DNA of 37,759 bases from CAZNPW01 sp964575185 (GTDB taxonomy: Bacteria > Pseudomonadota > Alphaproteobacteria > Rhodobacterales > Rhodobacteraceae), in assembly GCA_964575185.1 (NCBI GenBank), contig CAZNPW010000029.1, forward strand, positions 1 through 37,759, written 5' to 3'. Shown here in pieces: positions 13,479 to 23,104 of this stretch. Below the pieces are notes generated by a model that did no database searches, was not told where the DNA came from, and worked only from the letters and a program-made list of their open reading frames with translations. Every line of letters starts with the position of its first letter. The first letter of the stretch is position 1. The translations under genes and the position numbers were made by a program.

Positions 13479-14668
13479 GGGCCTTCCTGATCGTCATGGA
13501 CAGCGCCGGGATCGGCGGCGCGCCCGACGCGGCGGAGTTCGGGGACGCGGGCGCGAACACGCTCGGCCACATCGCGCGCGAATGCTTCGCGGGGCGGGCG
13601 GATGTCGGGCGCAGTGGCCCGCTGCGGATGCCGCATCTGGCGGGGCTGGGGCTTGGGCGCGCGGTGCGGCTCGCCAGCGGGACGGACGCGCCGGGCCTGG
13701 GCGGGCCGGTGACGGGCCGCTGGGGGGCGGCGACCGAGGTGTCGCGGGGCAAGGACACGCCTTCGGGGCATTGGGAACTTGCGGGCGTGCCGGTGCCCTG
13801 GGACTGGCACTGTTTCCCCGACGCGCAGCCGGCGTTTCCGGAGGATCTGATGGCGCTGGTGCGACGGCTGGCGGGGGTGGAGGGGACGCTGTGCAACGCG
13901 CACGCGTCGGGCGTGCCGGTGATCGACGCCTTCGGCGCGGCGCATCTGCGGACCGGCTGGCCGATCTGCTACACCTCTGCCGACAGCGTGTTCCAGATCG
14001 CGGCGCATGAAGAGGCCTTCGGGCTGGAACGGCTGCAGGCGCTGTGCGTCGCGCTGGCGCCCGAACTGCATGCGATGCGGGTGGGGCGGGTGATCGCGCG
14101 GCCCTTCACCGGCGCGCCGGGCGGGTTCGCGCGGACGGGGAACCGGCGGGACTACGCGATGGCCCCACCTGCGGCGACGTTGCTCGATCGGGCCGCCGGG
14201 GCGGGGCGGGCGACGCACGGGGTGGGGAAGGTGGGCGACATCTTCTCGATGCGCGGGGTGGGACGGCTGTGGAAGGGGGCGGACGATCTTGCACTTTCCG
14301 AACATCTTCTGGGACTTTCCGGCGATGCAGAGGCCGGTTCCTTGACATTTGCAAACTTTGTGGAGTTCGACAGCCTCTACGGCCACCGCCGCGACGTGGC
14401 GGGCTACGCGCGGCATCTGGAATGGTTCGACGGGGTGGCGGGGGCGTTCCTGTCGCGTCTGCGTCCCGGCGATCTGGCGATCTTCACCGCCGACCACGGC
14501 AACGACCCGACCTTCCCCGGCACCGACCACACGCGCGAGCGGGTGCCGGTGCTGGTGGCGGGGGCGGGCGCGGGCGGGATCGGGCAGGTCGCCATGGTCG
14601 ACGTGGCGGCGACCATCGCGCATCACCTCGAACTCGCGGCGGACGGGCCGGGGAGGAGTTTCCTGTGA
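13475..14668 (+). CDS. deoB: Phosphopentomutase
   Basis: Interconverts (deoxy)ribose-1-phosphate and (deoxy)ribose-5-phosphate, feeding sugar from nucleosides into central metabolism. The 397-residue alkaline-phosphatase-superfamily fold has metal-site residues in MDSAGIGGAPDA at the N-terminus and FTADHGNDPTFPGTDHTRERVPVL near the C-terminus. The GKDTPSGHWELAG motif carries the phosphorylated Thr position. Starts at ATG 13475 overlapping the deoA stop, and ends overlapping add. A tract at about 14280-14370, encoding LALSEHLLGLSGDAEAGSLTFANFVEF, is visibly more AT-rich than the rest of the gene but keeps the frame. Confidence 0.97.
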   Translation: MRAFLIVMDSAGIGGAPDAAEFGDAGANTLGHIARECFAGRADVGRSGPLRMPHLAGLGLGRAVRLASGTDAPGLGGPVTGRWGAATEVSRGKDTPSGHWELAGVPVPWDWHCFPDAQPAFPEDLMALVRRLAGVEGTLCNAHASGVPVIDAFGAAHLRTGWPICYTSADSVFQIAAHEEAFGLERLQALCVALAPELHAMRVGRVIARPFTGAPGGFARTGNRRDYAMAPPAATLLDRAAGAGRATHGVGKVGDIFSMRGVGRLWKGADDLALSEHLLGLSGDAEAGSLTFANFVEFDSLYGHRRDVAGYARHLEWFDGVAGAFLSRLRPGDLAIFTADHGNDPTFPGTDHTRERVPVLVAGAGAGGIGQVAMVDVAATIAHHLELAADGPGRSFL

Positions 14669-15631
14669 CGCTGCCGAAGGTCGAACTGCACCTGCACCTC
14701 GAAGGCGCGGCCCCGCCGGCCTTCATCCGCGGCCTCGCGGCGGAGAAGCGGGTGGACCTGTCGGGCATCTTCGATGCGCAGGGGGCCTACAGATTCAAGG
14801 ACTTCTGGGATTTCCTGAGGGTCTACGAGGCCGCGACGGGGGTGTTGCAGACCCCCGACGACTACGCGCGGCTGACCCGCGCCGTGCTGGAGGAGTCGGT
14901 GGCCAGCGGGGTCGTCTATGCCGAAACCTTCCTGTCGCCCGACTTCTGCGGCGGCCGGGACCTCGGGGCCTGGCGGGAGTATCTGCAGGCCATCCGCGAG
15001 GCGGCGGCGGGCGTCGCGGGCATCGAGCTCCGCGCCATCGTGACCTGCATCCGCCATTTCGGGCCGGAGAAGGCGCGCGAGACGGCGCTGTGCGCGGCCG
15101 AGACGGCGGGGGACTTCGTCACCGGCTTCGGCATCGCCGGGGATGAGAAGGTGGATCATCCCAGGGACTTCGCCTGGTGCTTCGACATGGCGCGCGAGGC
15201 CGGGCTGCGGCTTACAGCCCACGCCGGCGAATGGGGCGGGCCGCAGTCGGTGCGCGACGCGCTGACCCACCTGCGGCCCGAGCGGATCGGGCACGGGGTG
15301 CGGGCGATCGAGGACCCGGGCCTGGTGGATCACCTGGCGGAGAAGGGCATCACGCTCGAGGTCTGCCCGGGGTCGAACATCGCCCTCGGACTCTACCCCG
15401 ACTGGCGGGCGCATCCGATCGCCGAGCTGGACCGGCGCGGGGTGAAGGTCACGGTCTCGACCGACGACCCGCCGTTCTTCCACACCTCGATGGCGCGGGA
15501 ATACGACCGGCTGGCCGAGGCGCTGGACTGGGACACGGGGCAGTTCGGCAAGATCGCGAAGGCGTCGATTGACGCGGCCTTCTGCGACGCCGATACGCAG
15601 GCCCGCATCCGCAAACGGCTGGAGGAGGCCC

Positions 15632-15639
<8 letters not shown>
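14665..15639 (+). CDS. add: Adenosine deaminase
   Basis: Converts adenosine and deoxyadenosine to inosine and deoxyinosine. At 324 residues it is the usual bacterial size. The zinc ligands His9 and His11 in ELHLHLEG, His186 in TAHAGE (with catalytic Glu189), His210 in IGHGV, and Asp267/Asp268 in STDDPPFF are all present. The GTG start at 14665 overlaps the deoB stop by 4 bases and has GAGGAG upstream. The stop lies inside the upp start region (8-base overlap). The TDDP pattern fits true adenosine deaminase, though adenine deaminases share it; the nucleoside operon context favours adenosine. Confidence 0.93.
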
Positions 15640-16264
<625 letters not shown>

Positions 16265-16331
16265 CGATTTTTCCTGCTTGCCTTGGACACAATCCTGCCA
16301 CAATGTCGCAGCGGCACACCGGGGGGTCGGC

Positions 16332-17408
16332 ATGGCTGCGAGGTTTGCGATGGCGGGTGCCGTTGCGGCGTTGATGATGGTCGCGGGCGGCGCGGTCGCG
16401 CAGTCGATCGGCAGCGTGGGCGGGCCGGCCGAGCGGCCTCCGGCGAGTTTCACGGGCCAGCAGTATGTCGACAGCCGGGGCTGCGTGTTCATGCGGGCGG
16501 GGCTGGCGGGGCAGGTCAACTGGGTGCCGCGGATCGACCGCAACCGCCAGGTGATCTGCGACCGGCCGCCGTCGCTCGGGCCACGGCCTGCCGCCCCCGC
16601 CGTGGCGGAGGCCGCCCCGCCGGATGTCGGTCCGCCGATGGAGACGGTCGCCTCGGCCATGGTTCCCGCGGCCCCGCGGCGCGCGGCGGCGCGGGCGGCC
16701 CCCGCGGCACAGCCCGTGGTGCCCCAGGTTCCGCCTTCGCCCGTCGTCGCGGCCGCGCCCGCGGTCGAGGTCGTGATCCGGCCTGCCACCGTCGTGTCGG
16801 GGGCCATCGCCTGCTATCGGAACGCGCCGCGCGCGGTGCGGGTGCGCACGAATGCCGGCGCGGCGATCACCGTCTGCACGACCGAGATCGGCGCGCGCTG
16901 GCTGGCCGACAACCCGGTGCTTCCGGCCGGCCGCGCCATCGGACCGGCGCGGGTGGCCGAGGCCGCGGCGGCGCCCGTTCCCGCCCCCGCCCCCGTCGCG
17001 GTCGGCGCGCCGCCGCCCGGGTTCCGCGCCGCCTGGGCCGACGGGCGGCTGAACCCGCAGCGCGGGCCGCGCACCGCGGCGGGGCAGGCGCAGCAGGACC
17101 AGGTCTGGACGCGCGAGGTGCCCGCCCGGGCGGTGGCCGCGGCGGTCCCGCAGGACGGGTCGGCGCGGCTGTCGTCGCGGGGTGCGGATCCGCAGCGCGC
17201 GCTGTACGTCCAGGTCGGCAGCTTCGGCGTGGCGGCGAACGCGGCGCGGGCGCGCGCGACGCTGCAGGCGCTCGGCCTGCCCACCGCGCGGGCGCAGGCG
17301 AAGGGGATGACGGTGGTGCTCGCCGGGCCCTTCGGTTCGGAAAACGAGGCGCGCACGGCCCGGAGGGCGGCGCAGGGCGCGGGCTTCGGCGATGCGTTCA
17401 TAAGATGA
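16332..17408 (+). CDS. Exported SPOR-domain protein
   Basis: A 358-residue secreted or envelope protein. A Sec signal peptide spans residues 1-24 (MAARFAMAGAVAALMMVAGGAVAQ, cleavage after AVA-Q or nearby). A Pro/Ala-rich disordered middle contains two short Cys-bearing segments (SRGCVFMRAG and CYRNAPRAVRVRTNAGAAITVCTTEIGARW). The C-terminal SPOR domain covers about residues 288-358 (RALYVQVGSFGVAANAARARATLQALG...GMTVVLAGPFGSENEARTA). SPOR domains bind denuded peptidoglycan at division sites. ATG at 16332 is chosen for the signal peptide and the GGGGGG upstream; a start at 16233 would overlap upp. A strong terminator follows. Confidence 0.88.
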   Translation: MAARFAMAGAVAALMMVAGGAVAQSIGSVGGPAERPPASFTGQQYVDSRGCVFMRAGLAGQVNWVPRIDRNRQVICDRPPSLGPRPAAPAVAEAAPPDVGPPMETVASAMVPAAPRRAAARAAPAAQPVVPQVPPSPVVAAAPAVEVVIRPATVVSGAIACYRNAPRAVRVRTNAGAAITVCTTEIGARWLADNPVLPAGRAIGPARVAEAAAAPVPAPAPVAVGAPPPGFRAAWADGRLNPQRGPRTAAGQAQQDQVWTREVPARAVAAAVPQDGSARLSSRGADPQRALYVQVGSFGVAANAARARATLQALGLPTARAQAKGMTVVLAGPFGSENEARTARRAAQGAGFGDAFIR

Positions 17409-17432
17409 CCTGTCGGCAGGACGGCACCTGGG

Positions 17433-17460
17433 CGCCCCGCCACCCGCGGGGCGTTTTCTT
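17433..17460 (+). terminator. Rho-independent terminator after the SPOR gene
   Basis: CGCCCCGC (17433-17440) and GCGGGGCG (17446-17453) form a perfect 8-bp GC stem with a CACCC loop, followed by TTTTCTT (17454-17460). It separates the SPOR gene from msrA. Confidence 0.9.
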
Positions 17461-17476
17461 GTGCGCCGCGCGGTCC

Positions 17477-17482
17477 TATATT
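17477..17482 (+). promoter_or_regulatory. Candidate -10 box of msrA
   Basis: TATATT, 22 bases before the msrA ATG, is a near-consensus -10 right after the terminator. The element 17 bases upstream, TTTTCT, is a poor -35 and overlaps the terminator T-run. Low certainty. Confidence 0.3.
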
Positions 17483-17504
17483 CCTGCCAGCACAGGAGGT
17501 CTGC

Positions 17505-18161
17505 ATGTTCTTCATGTCCCGCAAGTCGTCCGAGATGGTGCGCGCCGAGGATGCGCTGCCGGGGCGGTCGACGCCGATCCCCACCGCCGCGACGCATTTC
17601 GTGACCGGCATCCCGCTGAAGTCGCCCGTCCCCGCCGGGATGGCCGAGGCGATGTTCGGCATGGGCTGCTTCTGGGGGGTGGAGCGCAAGTTCTGGCAGG
17701 TGCCGGGGGTCTGGCTGACGATGGCGGGCTATGCCGGCGGCTTCACGCCGAACCCGACCTACAAGGAGACCTGCACCCAGCTGACCGGCCACAACGAGGT
17801 CGTGCGGCTGATCTTCGACCCCGCGCGGGTGAGCTACGAGGAGCTGCTGCGCGTCTTCTGGGAGGGGCACGACCCCACGCAGGGGATGCGGCAGGGCAAC
17901 GACGTGGGGTCGACCTACCGGTCGGGCATCTACACCTATGATGACGCGCAGGCCGAGGCCGCGCGGGCCAGCAAGGCGGTCTATGCCGGGCGGCTGAAGG
18001 CGGCGGGCCATGGCCCGGTGACGACCGAGATCCTGCCCGCGCCGGAGTTCTATTTCGCCGAGGATTACCACCAGCAGTATCTGGCGAAGAACCCGGGCGG
18101 CTACTGCGGCGTCGGCGGCACGGGGGTGACCTGCCCGATCGGCGTCGGCGTCAGGGCGTAG
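17505..18161 (+). CDS. msrA: Peptide-methionine (S)-S-oxide reductase MsrA
   Basis: Repairs oxidised methionine (S-sulfoxide) in proteins using thioredoxin. The 218-residue protein has the catalytic Cys55 in GMGCFWGVE, the conserved GYAGG, and YHQQYLAKNPGGYCGVGGTGVTCP with resolving cysteines at the C-terminus. The long N-terminal arm (RSTPIPTAATHFVTG) is that of the E. coli/mammalian-type MsrA. ATG at 17505 has a strong AGGAGG 8-9 bases upstream. There is no signal peptide, so it is cytoplasmic. Its last 11 bases overlap the end of the MORN gene on the other strand. Confidence 0.97.
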   Translation: MFFMSRKSSEMVRAEDALPGRSTPIPTAATHFVTGIPLKSPVPAGMAEAMFGMGCFWGVERKFWQVPGVWLTMAGYAGGFTPNPTYKETCTQLTGHNEVVRLIFDPARVSYEELLRVFWEGHDPTQGMRQGNDVGSTYRSGIYTYDDAQAEAARASKAVYAGRLKAAGHGPVTTEILPAPEFYFAEDYHQQYLAKNPGGYCGVGGTGVTCPIGVGVRA

Positions 18162-19593
18162 GGGCGGCGGGGGCGGATGCGGCGGGGGCGGCCTCGGACG
18201 GCGGCGGGGCGGGGCTGCGCAGGATGCCGTCCTGCCAGCCGCCCGACACCACCTGCCCGTCGGCGTAGGTGAGCGTGCCCTCGCCCTGTCGGCGGCCGTC
18301 GGTGAAGGCGCCGGTGTAGACCTCTCCGCCGGGCCAGGTGGCGGTGCCCTGGCCGGTCATCGCGCCCGCCTGCCAGTCGCCGTCGTAGGTGAAGCCGTCG
18401 GGCTGGGTCAGCCTGCCCCGTCCCTGGCGGAGGTCGTTCACGAAGCCGCCGACGTAGGTCGTGCCGTCGGGCCAGGTGGCGGTCCCGGTGCCCTGCCGGA
18501 CCCCGGCGGCGAAGGTGCCGTCGTAGACGTAGCCGTCGGGCAGGGTCAGCCGGCCCGGGCCGTCGGGCCGGCCGTCGCGCACCGCGCCGTTGTAGCGGCT
18601 GCCGTCGGGGCGGGTCAGGGTGCCGGTGCCGGTCACCGCCCCGGCGGCGACCGTGCCCTCGTAGCGGGTGCCGTCGGGCCAGGTCATGGTGCCGGTGCCG
18701 TCGGGCAGGCCCGCCGCGAAGCTGCCCTCCCAGACCGCGCCGCCGGGGAATGTCGCGCGGCCCTGGCCCGCGGCCTCGCCCGCCACCCAGGCGCCGGTGT
18801 AGGTGTAGCCCGCGACGGTGGTGAAGGTGCCCTGCCCCTCGCGCCGGTCGGCCGCGAAGGCGCCGTCGTAGACGTCGCCGTTGGCATAGGTCAGGCGGCC
18901 CCGGCCCGCCTTCAGCCCGGCGGCGAACGCGCCTTCGTAGACATCGCCGTTGGCCTGCACCAGCCGGCCGGTCCCCTGCATCTGTCCGGCCTGCCAGCCG
19001 CCCACGTAGGTGACGCCTTCGGCCATGGTCAGCGTGCCCTGGCCCTGCCGCCGGCCCGCCACGAGGTCGCCGTCGTAGGTGCTGCCGTCGGCGTAGGAGA
19101 GCCGGCCCCGCCCCTCCATCCGGCCCTCGACGAAGGTGCCGTCGTAGGTCCAGGCGCCCGGCATCTGCATCCGGCCCTGGCCGTGCGGCTGGCCGTTCAG
19201 CACCGCGCCGGTATAGACCTCGCCCGAGGGGTAGGTCGCCACGCCCTCGCCCGTCATGGCACCGCCGGTCCAGTCGCCCTCGTAGGTGCTGCCGTCGGGG
19301 AAGGTGATCTTGCCGCGGCCTTCGGGCTTGCCCGCGGCGAAGGCGCCTTCGTAGACCGCGCCGTCGGGATAGCGCGCGCGGCCCGTGCCCTCGATCTGGC
19401 CGCGCACCCATTCGCCCGCATATTCATAGCCCGAGGGCAGGGTGAAGGTCCCGGTGCCGTCGGGCACGCCGTTCAGGAAGGTGCCTTCGTAGATCGAGCC
19501 GTCGTCGTACTGCTTGGTCAGGACCTCGCCGTCCTGCGCCAGCGCGCCCCCGGCGGCCAGACCGAGCGCCAAAGCCAAGAACACCCGCCGCAT
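18151..19593 (-). CDS. Exported MORN-repeat protein
   Basis: A 480-residue protein with a signal peptide (MRRVFLALALGLAAGGALAQ) and then 18 uninterrupted 23-residue MORN repeats plus one degenerate repeat, from about residue 28 to 455. The unit is close to P-D-G-x-x-Y-x-G-x-F-x-x-G-x-x-x-G-x-G-x-x-x-Y. It ends in a Pro/Ala-rich tail (PAPPPSEAAPAASAPAAP). MORN arrays form extended beta hairpin rods and serve as scaffolds or spacers. Export suggests a periplasmic or surface role, unlike the cytoplasmic eukaryotic ones. No enzymatic domain is attached. It converges on msrA with an 11-base overlap and shares a short divergent spacer with nadE. Function unknown. Confidence 0.9.
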   Translation of the reverse strand: MRRVFLALALGLAAGGALAQDGEVLTKQYDDGSIYEGTFLNGVPDGTGTFTLPSGYEYAGEWVRGQIEGTGRARYPDGAVYEGAFAAGKPEGRGKITFPDGSTYEGDWTGGAMTGEGVATYPSGEVYTGAVLNGQPHGQGRMQMPGAWTYDGTFVEGRMEGRGRLSYADGSTYDGDLVAGRRQGQGTLTMAEGVTYVGGWQAGQMQGTGRLVQANGDVYEGAFAAGLKAGRGRLTYANGDVYDGAFAADRREGQGTFTTVAGYTYTGAWVAGEAAGQGRATFPGGAVWEGSFAAGLPDGTGTMTWPDGTRYEGTVAAGAVTGTGTLTRPDGSRYNGAVRDGRPDGPGRLTLPDGYVYDGTFAAGVRQGTGTATWPDGTTYVGGFVNDLRQGRGRLTQPDGFTYDGDWQAGAMTGQGTATWPGGEVYTGAFTDGRRQGEGTLTYADGQVVSGGWQDGILRSPAPPPSEAAPAASAPAAPTP

Positions 19594-19707
19594 CGCGCCC
19601 CCCCTGCCACCGGGGCGAGCCTAAGCGCGGCGCGCCCCTTCTGGCAACGGCGACCTTTCCTGCGCCGGTCCGTCTGCTAGAAGGCGGCCGAACGACCGGA
19701 GCCTGCG

Positions 19708-21363
19708 ATGCCCGCGACCTTTCGCCTGACGCTTGCGCAGATCAACCCGACGGTGGGCGACATCGCGGGCAATGCCGCGAAGGCGCGCGCGGCCTGGGTG
19801 GAGGCGCGGGAAGCGGGGGCGCAGATGGTCGCGCTGCCCGAGATGTTCGTGACCGGCTACCAGACGCAGGACCTGGTCCGGCGCCCGGCCTTCGTCGCCG
19901 ACGCGATGGCGGCGGTGGAGCGGCTGGCGGCGGAGGTGGCGGACGGCCCGGCGATGGGGATCGGCGGGCCGGTGGCGCGGGAGGGGCGGCTTTTCAACGG
20001 GTGGCACGTGCTGGCCGGGGGCGCGGTGCAGACGGTGATCCTGAAGCACGAGCTGCCGAACGACAGCGTCTTCGACGAGAAGCGCGTCTTCGCCAGCGCC
20101 CCGATCCACGGGCCGTTCCGCATCGGCCCGCTGCGCATCGGCGCGCCGATCTGCGAGGACGCCTGGCACGGCGACGTGGCCGAGGCGCTGGCGGAATCGG
20201 GGGCGCAGCTGCTGCTGGTGCCGAACGGGTCGCCCTATCACCGCGGCAAGCCCAAGGTGCGCACGAACCTGATGGTCGCCCGCGTGGTCGAGACCGGGTT
20301 GCCGCTCGTGTATCTGAACATGACCGGCGGGCAGGACGACCAGGTGTTCGACGGCGCGAGCTTCGTGCTGAACCCCGGCGGGCACCTGGCGGTGCAGCTG
20401 CCGCAGTTCGACGACGCCATCGCGCATGTCGATTTCGACGAGACGCCCGACGGCTGGCGCGCGCGCGACGGGGTCAAGGCGGTGCTGCCCGATTCGGTCG
20501 CTGCCGACTACCGCGCGATGGTCGAGGGGTTGCGCGACTACCTGGCGAAGTCGGGGATCGGCCGCGTGCTGCTCGGCCTGTCGGGCGGGATCGATTCGGC
20601 GCTGGTCGCGGCCATCGCGGCGGATGCGGTGGGGCCGGAGGCCGTGCGCTGCGTGCGGCTGCCGTCGCGTTTCACCTCCGCCGCCTCGATGGACGATGCG
20701 GCGGAGGTCGCGCGGGCGCTCGGCTGCCGGCTGGACACCGTGCCGATCACCGGCCCGCAGGAGGCGGTGACCGACGCGCTGGAAGGGCTGTTCGCCGGCA
20801 CCGCGCCGGGGATCGCCGAGGAGAACATCCAGTCGCGCCTGCGCGGCCTTCTGCTGATGGCGCTGTCGAACAAGCACGGCGAGATGCTTCTGACCACCGG
20901 CAACAAGAGCGAGCTCGCGGTCGGCTACTGCACGATCTACGGCGACATGGCGGGGGGCTACAACCCGCTGAAGGATCTCTACAAGACCCGCGTGTTCCTG
21001 ACCGCGCGGTGGCGCAACGCCAACCACGGGCCCTGGATGCGGGGGCCGGCGGGGCAGGTCATCCCGCCGCGGGTGATCGACAAGCCCCCCAGTGCGGAGC
21101 TGCGCGAGAACCAGAAGGACGAGGACAGCCTGCCGCCCTACAGGGTCCTCGACCAGATCCTCGACGGGCTGGTGGAACGCGACATGGGGGTGGCGGAGCT
21201 GGTCGCCGACGGGTTCGACCGCGACACGGTGCTGAAGGTGCAGGCGCTGGTCTACGGGGCGGAGTGGAAGCGGGTTCAGGCCGCGCCCGGCCCGCGGCTG
21301 ACGAAGCGCGCCTTCTGGCTCGACCGGCGGTATCCGGTCGTAAACCGCTGGCGCGACGGGTAG
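19708..21363 (+). CDS. nadE: Glutamine-dependent NAD+ synthetase
   Basis: Final step of NAD synthesis: amidates deamido-NAD using glutamine and ATP. The 551-residue two-domain enzyme has an N-terminal CN-hydrolase glutaminase domain with the Glu45-Lys113-Cys149 triad (LPEMFVTGY, LKHELPN, PICEDAW). The C-terminal synthetase domain has the ATP pyrophosphatase loop SGGIDS at 292-297 and the LLTTGNKSELAVGYCTIYGDMAGGYNPLKDLYK block. Starts at ATG 19708. A weak -10 (CTAGAA at 19677) is the only promoter hint. Because it uses glutamine directly, no separate ammonia source is needed. Confidence 0.97.
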   Translation: MPATFRLTLAQINPTVGDIAGNAAKARAAWVEAREAGAQMVALPEMFVTGYQTQDLVRRPAFVADAMAAVERLAAEVADGPAMGIGGPVAREGRLFNGWHVLAGGAVQTVILKHELPNDSVFDEKRVFASAPIHGPFRIGPLRIGAPICEDAWHGDVAEALAESGAQLLLVPNGSPYHRGKPKVRTNLMVARVVETGLPLVYLNMTGGQDDQVFDGASFVLNPGGHLAVQLPQFDDAIAHVDFDETPDGWRARDGVKAVLPDSVAADYRAMVEGLRDYLAKSGIGRVLLGLSGGIDSALVAAIAADAVGPEAVRCVRLPSRFTSAASMDDAAEVARALGCRLDTVPITGPQEAVTDALEGLFAGTAPGIAEENIQSRLRGLLLMALSNKHGEMLLTTGNKSELAVGYCTIYGDMAGGYNPLKDLYKTRVFLTARWRNANHGPWMRGPAGQVIPPRVIDKPPSAELRENQKDEDSLPPYRVLDQILDGLVERDMGVAELVADGFDRDTVLKVQALVYGAEWKRVQAAPGPRLTKRAFWLDRRYPVVNRWRDG

Positions 21364-21420
21364 TTGCGGGAACGACACGAAAACGTGGCATGATTCCTCC
21401 GTCCCCGCCGGAGTTGCCCC

Positions 21421-22380
21421 ATGCTGCGCCTTTCGCTCGCCCTGATCCTGACCGCCACCGCCGCGCCGGCCGAGACGGTGGTGCGCGTCATGTCCTTCAA
21501 CATCTGGGGCGGCGGGCTGAACGAGGGGAAGGGGATCGCCGAGACGGTGGCCGCGATCCGCGCGGCACGGGCCGACATCGTGGGGGTGCAGGAGACGCGG
21601 GCCGAGGGGCCGGACTGCACCGCCGAAAGCTGTCCGGCGGGCGGTCCTTCGGTCGCCGGGGCGCTGGCGGCCGCGCTGGGGTTCCATGTGGTGGAGCAGA
21701 CGGACGCGAACGACGCGCTGTGGTCCAACGCGATCCTGTCGCGCTGGCCGCTGGGGGACCTGAGCGCGAACGACCTCGGCGCGCCGGTCACGCTGCCCGA
21801 CGGGCGGGTGCTGTGGCTGTTCAACATCCACCTCGACGATGCGCCCTACCAGCCCTACCAGCTGAAGGGCATCCCCTACGGCGATGCGCCCTTCATCACC
21901 ACCGGGGCGGAGGCCGAGGACTGGGCGCGGCGGACGCGCGGGGCGGGGATGGACCTGCTGATGGCCGACATGGCGGCCGCAGCGGAGGCGGCCGCAGAGG
22001 GGGCGGCGGCGGTGGTCGTAACGGGGGACTTCAACGAGCCCTCGGCGCTCGACTGGACGGCGGCGGCGGTGGCGGCGGGGCAGCAGCCGGTGGCGGTCGA
22101 CTGGCCCGCGACGCGGCGGTTGTTCGATGCGGGCTTCATCGACGGCTACCGCGCGGTCTTCCCCGACCCGGTGGGAAAGCCCGCCTACACCTGGACCGCC
22201 CGCGGCGACGAGGCCGCGCCGGACGACAAGCACGATCGCATCGACCTTGTGCTGGTGCGCGGGGCCGGGCTGCGGGTGACCGACGCGGCGATCCTGGGCG
22301 AGGACGGTCCGCGCAGCGACATCGCGGTCATGCCGTGGCCGTCGGACCACCGGGCGGTGGTGGTGGAGATCGCCTTCTGA
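21421..22380 (+). CDS. Exported endonuclease/exonuclease/phosphatase-family protein
   Basis: A 319-residue member of the EEP (DNase I-like) metallohydrolase superfamily. It has a signal peptide of about 18 residues (MLRLSLALILTATAAPAE). Core motifs in order: VMSFNIWGGG, GVQETRAEG with the metal Glu, LFNIHLD, VTGDFNEPSALDW with Asp/Asn, KHDRIDLVLV, and SDHRAVVVEIAF with the catalytic His. The fold hydrolyses phosphodiesters in nucleic acids, phospholipids or inositol phosphates; the substrate cannot be told. Export and the short cysteine pair (CTAESC) favour an extracellular or periplasmic role, perhaps in phosphate scavenging. It lies 57 bases after nadE. Confidence 0.85.
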   Translation: MLRLSLALILTATAAPAETVVRVMSFNIWGGGLNEGKGIAETVAAIRAARADIVGVQETRAEGPDCTAESCPAGGPSVAGALAAALGFHVVEQTDANDALWSNAILSRWPLGDLSANDLGAPVTLPDGRVLWLFNIHLDDAPYQPYQLKGIPYGDAPFITTGAEAEDWARRTRGAGMDLLMADMAAAAEAAAEGAAAVVVTGDFNEPSALDWTAAAVAAGQQPVAVDWPATRRLFDAGFIDGYRAVFPDPVGKPAYTWTARGDEAAPDDKHDRIDLVLVRGAGLRVTDAAILGEDGPRSDIAVMPWPSDHRAVVVEIAF

Positions 22381-22476
22381 GCCGTCATTTCCGCACAGAC
22401 CCTGCGCGCGGCCGTGCGATGGCGCGGCGGCCGGGCACGGTCTATCTGCGTTGACGGACCGCAAAGGAGAGGACCC

Positions 22477-23073
22477 ATGGCCGTCAAGCTCGCCATCATC
22501 TACTATTCGACCTATGGCACCGGGCACGAGATGGCCCGCATCGCCGCCGAGGCCGGCCGCGCCGCGGGGGCCGACGTGCGCCTGCGCAAGGTGCGCGAGA
22601 CGGTCCCGGACGAGATCGTCAACACCCAGGACGCGTGGCGCGCGCAGGTCGAACGCAGCGCCGACGTGGCGGTCGCCACCCCCGACGACATCGCCTGGGG
22701 CGATGCCTACCTGTTTTCCACCCCCACCCGCCACGGGTCGATGGCGGCGCAGATGAAGGCCTTCCTCGACACGCTGGGGCCGCTGTGGATGCAGGGCGCG
22801 ATGGTGAACAAGGGCGCGTCGGCCATGACCTCGGCCCAGAACACGCATGGCGGGCAGGAGGCGACGATCCTCGGCCTCTACACCTCGCTGATGCACTGGG
22901 GCTCGGTCATCGTGAACCCGGCCTATACCGACCCGGTGCTGTTCAAGGTCGGCGGCAACCCCTACGGCTACAGCCACACGCAGGGGCAGCCCTTCACCGA
23001 CGACGTGAAGGCGGCGATCGGCCACCAGACGCGGCGGCTGGTCGAGATCACCGCGAAGATCCGCGGGCTGTGA
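22477..23073 (+). CDS. wrbA: NAD(P)H:quinone oxidoreductase, WrbA type
   Basis: A 198-residue flavodoxin-like FMN enzyme that reduces quinones by two electrons, avoiding semiquinone radicals. The FMN phosphate loop is IIYYSTYGTGHEMA. Other family marks are WGDAYLFSTPTRHGSMAAQMKAFLD, SAMTSAQNTHGGQE and the C-terminal PFTDDVKAAIGHQTRRLVEI. ATG at 22477 has AAAGGAGAGG upstream; the frame is open further back but without family match. A perfect 9-bp stem hairpin follows the stop. Confidence 0.95.
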   Translation: MAVKLAIIYYSTYGTGHEMARIAAEAGRAAGADVRLRKVRETVPDEIVNTQDAWRAQVERSADVAVATPDDIAWGDAYLFSTPTRHGSMAAQMKAFLDTLGPLWMQGAMVNKGASAMTSAQNTHGGQEATILGLYTSLMHWGSVIVNPAYTDPVLFKVGGNPYGYSHTQGQPFTDDVKAAIGHQTRRLVEITAKIRGL

Positions 23074-23083
23074 GCCGCCGCGG

Positions 23084-23104
23084 GGATGGGCGGATCGCCC
23101 ATCC
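23084..23104. repeat. Convergent-gene hairpin, REP-like
   Basis: GGATGGGCG (23084-23092) pairs perfectly with CGCCCATCC (23096-23104) around GAT. It fills the 30-base space between the convergent wrbA and DegT genes and touches the DegT stop codon. It resembles dispersed extragenic palindromes in this bacterial group and could end or stabilise both transcripts. There is no T-run. Confidence 0.7.

Noticed and set aside
18200..19500. DNA-level satellite repeat
   Set aside because: The 69-bp periodicity comes from the MORN protein repeats; units are diverged at base level, so it is a coding repeat.
19621..23025. 1,134-codon open frame on the minus strand
   Set aside because: Opposite nadE, the EEP gene and wrbA, all of which carry intact catalytic motifs; Arg/His/Val-rich shadow.
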